Below are positions 6,530 through 8,036 of a stretch of DNA of 8,036 nucleotides, in pieces. How positions within the stretch are numbered: position 1 is the first letter of the stretch; each line of letters opens with the position of its first letter. The stretch comes from Deltaproteobacteria bacterium (GTDB lineage Bacteria; Desulfobacterota; Desulfobulbia; Desulfobulbales; VMSU01). Location: the NCBI GenBank assembly GCA_024274995.1, contig JAJSAA010000137.1, positions 1 to 8,036 on the forward strand. Reading direction: 5' to 3'. The notes beneath the pieces were generated by a model. It saw only the letters and a program-made list of their open reading frames with translations, ran no database searches and was not told the DNA's origin. The translations under genes were made by a program, and so were the position numbers.

Positions 6530-8036
6530 CCGTCTCCTGCGCCTGAATTGCCGTAATCGCCACCGTGTTGACAATATCCGTAATCAGGCAGCCGCGGCTG
6601 AGATCATTGACCGGCTTTTTCAAGCCCTGGAGAACAGGGCCAACAGCCACCGCCCCGGAGGAACGCTGCACGGCCTTATAAGTATTGTTGCCGGTGTTAA
6701 GATCCGGAAAAATAAAGACCGTGGCCCTTCCAGCCACGGTACTGGCCGGCATTTTTTTTTCGGCCACCGCGGGATCAATGGCGGTATCGTACTGCATCGG
6801 CCCGTCAATCCGCAAGTCAGGCCGGCGCTGCCGGGCAATGGCCACTGCCCGGCGTACCAGATCCACATCCGTGCCGGCCCCGGAAATGCCGCTGGAATAA
6901 GAGAGCATGGCCACCATGGGTTCAATGCCGAACATCTCAGCCGTCCTGGCGGAGCTGATGGCGATTTCGGCCAGCTGCTCGGAGTTGGGATCAGGATTAA
7001 CCGCGCAGTCGCCATAGACCAGCACCCTGGTCTCCAGACACATCAAAAAAACCGAGGAGACCAGCAGGACATCGGGCGGAGTACCGATAAGCTGAAAGGC
7101 CGGCCTGATGGTATGGGCCGTGGTATTGGCCGCCCCGGACACCATGCCGTCAACCATATCCTTATAGACCATCATGGCGCCGAAGTAATTGACATCGCTC
7201 ATGCTGTCAAAGGCCATATCCATGGTGACACCCTTGTGTTTACGCAGGGCGTAAAAGGTTTCGACGAACTCTTCGTAAAAGCCGCATATTTTTGGATTGA
7301 GAATTGTCACGCCCGCCAGCTTCAGGCCAAGAGTTGCGGCCCTGGAGCGCAGTTTCTTTTCATCCCCGAGGATAGTCAGATTTACCACATCGCGCAGCCG
7401 CAGTATTTCAGCGGCCTGGAGAATGCGGTCATCATCTCCCTCAGGCAGAACGATATGCTTGCGGTTTTCCCTGGCCCGTTGAAACAGGGTATATTCAAAC
7501 ATCAACGGTGACATGGTGGGAGAGGCAGGAACCCGGATTTTTTCTTCCAGGGCCTGGATATCGGCATTGGCTTCAAACATGCCAAGGGCCAGGGCGATTT
7601 TACGCTCATAGTTGGGGCGCAGCCGGCCCCGTACGGCAGCGGCATGAATAGCGGTGCGGTAAGTGTCGGTGGGAACGCGGTAGATGGGCATGTCCAGATC
7701 ATCAAGGCCTTCCAGCAGGCGCATGACGGAAGGAGCCGGTGTCAGATCGCCGGAGAGCAGCAGGCCAACCGGTGAAGGATAATTCCGGGAGGCAATGGCC
7801 CCCAGGGTTGTAAAAATAATATCAGAGCGGTCGCCAGGGGTGATAATCAGATCATCTTTCCGGATAAAATTCAGAAAATTAGCCGGGCCCATGGCCGCCA
7901 CTTTCAGATCACGCACATCGCGCTGCAATCCGGTTCTGGGGCCGCTGAACCACTCAGCGCCCAGGGCCTCGACAATTTCCTCCATAGTAGGATTGCCAAG
8001 ATTTTTCACCTCGGGCAGCAGATCAATTACAATATC
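6519..8036 (-). CDS. pta: Phosphate acetyltransferase, long form, C-terminal part (5' end beyond window)
   Basis: Pta interconverts acetyl-CoA and phosphate with acetyl-phosphate and CoA, feeding acetate kinase for ATP or running in reverse for acetate uptake. The frame is open to the window edge, giving 505 visible residues of about 700 in the long form. A GTG at 8007-8009 is in frame but internal, since family sequence continues upstream. Visible residues ~30-135 form the DRTGG-type regulatory domain, with LIITPGDRSDIIF in the usual place. The PTA_PTB catalytic domain starts near 175 (MSPLMFEYTLFQRA), then HIVLPEGDDDRIL, SGAANTTAHTIRPAFQLI (~300-317), VYGDCAVNPDPNSEQLAEIA, the substrate-binding MLSYSSGISGAGTDVD (~377-392), and AGRATVFIFPDLNTGNNTYK (~435-454). 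The C-terminus follows the family pattern KPVNDLSRG. The P-loop N-terminal domain should lie just outside. No acetate kinase gene is visible. It is convergent with pyk. Confidence 0.96.
   Translation of the reverse strand, partial: DIVIDLLPEVKNLGNPTMEEIVEALGAEWFSGPRTGLQRDVRDLKVAAMGPANFLNFIRKDDLIITPGDRSDIIFTTLGAIASRNYPSPVGLLLSGDLTPAPSVMRLLEGLDDLDMPIYRVPTDTYRTAIHAAAVRGRLRPNYERKIALALGMFEANADIQALEEKIRVPASPTMSPLMFEYTLFQRARENRKHIVLPEGDDDRILQAAEILRLRDVVNLTILGDEKKLRSRAATLGLKLAGVTILNPKICGFYEEFVETFYALRKHKGVTMDMAFDSMSDVNYFGAMMVYKDMVDGMVSGAANTTAHTIRPAFQLIGTPPDVLLVSSVFLMCLETRVLVYGDCAVNPDPNSEQLAEIAISSARTAEMFGIEPMVAMLSYSSGISGAGTDVDLVRRAVAIARQRRPDLRIDGPMQYDTAIDPAVAEKKMPASTVAGRATVFIFPDLNTGNNTYKAVQRSSGAVAVGPVLQGLKKPVNDLSRGCLITDIVNTVAITAIQAQETEKR

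Noticed and set aside
7113..7511. A 132-codon open frame on the plus strand inside pta
   Set aside because: Antisense to the conserved catalytic domain of Pta, with no domain and no RBS seen.
1..8036. CRISPR array, tRNA/rRNA, insertion sequence or prophage gene
   Set aside because: No regularly spaced repeats, no tRNA-like cloverleaf and no transposase or integrase frames were seen. The only repeat pair is the glgP tail duplication.

Overview
The window looks like a chromosomal stretch of central carbon metabolism from a Gram-negative bacterium of moderate GC content. The long-form phosphate acetyltransferase and the type of phosphorylase would fit a Desulfobacterota-like (deltaproteobacterial) host, but that assignment rests on general sequence feel and is weak. 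No mobile element, tRNA, rRNA or CRISPR array was seen.

Layout: (1) 1-909 (+) is the C-terminal 302 residues of glucose-6-phosphate dehydrogenase (zwf), cut by the window start just after the place where the catalytic signature should lie. (2) 996-3458 (+) is a complete glycogen/starch phosphorylase (glgP). (3) 3535-4372 (+) is the wreck of an Entner-Doudoroff operon. Recognisable pieces of 6-phosphogluconate dehydratase (edd) run through all three frames, separated by several deletions and small indels, and then run directly into the last ~70 residues of KDPG aldolase (eda). (4) The last ~35 nt of glgP plus the leader ahead of edd recur just after eda (4396-4468), so the wreck is bracketed by imperfect direct repeats. 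(5) 4487-4873 (-) is an AT-rich remnant of a HigBA toxin-antitoxin module in which the N-terminal third of the HigB toxin is fused in frame to an apparently whole HigA antitoxin. (6) 5043-6476 (+) is a complete pyruvate kinase (pyk), ending at a rho-independent terminator. (7) 6519-8036 (-) is the C-terminal 505 residues of long-form phosphate acetyltransferase (pta), convergent with pyk and running off the window end.

Together: GlgP releases glucose-1-phosphate from glycogen, Zwf oxidises glucose-6-phosphate toward 6-phosphogluconate, Pyk makes ATP and pyruvate, and Pta converts acetyl-CoA to acetyl-phosphate. The order zwf-glgP-edd-eda suggests a former sugar-catabolism operon whose Entner-Doudoroff branch has died here. 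Unless edd/eda exist elsewhere, Zwf flux would have to go through the pentose phosphate pathway.

I found no convincing new biological system. The most interesting part is the 'graveyard' at 3.4-4.9 kb between intact housekeeping genes: a collapsed edd-eda operon, its flanking direct repeats, and a toxin-antitoxin fusion remnant.
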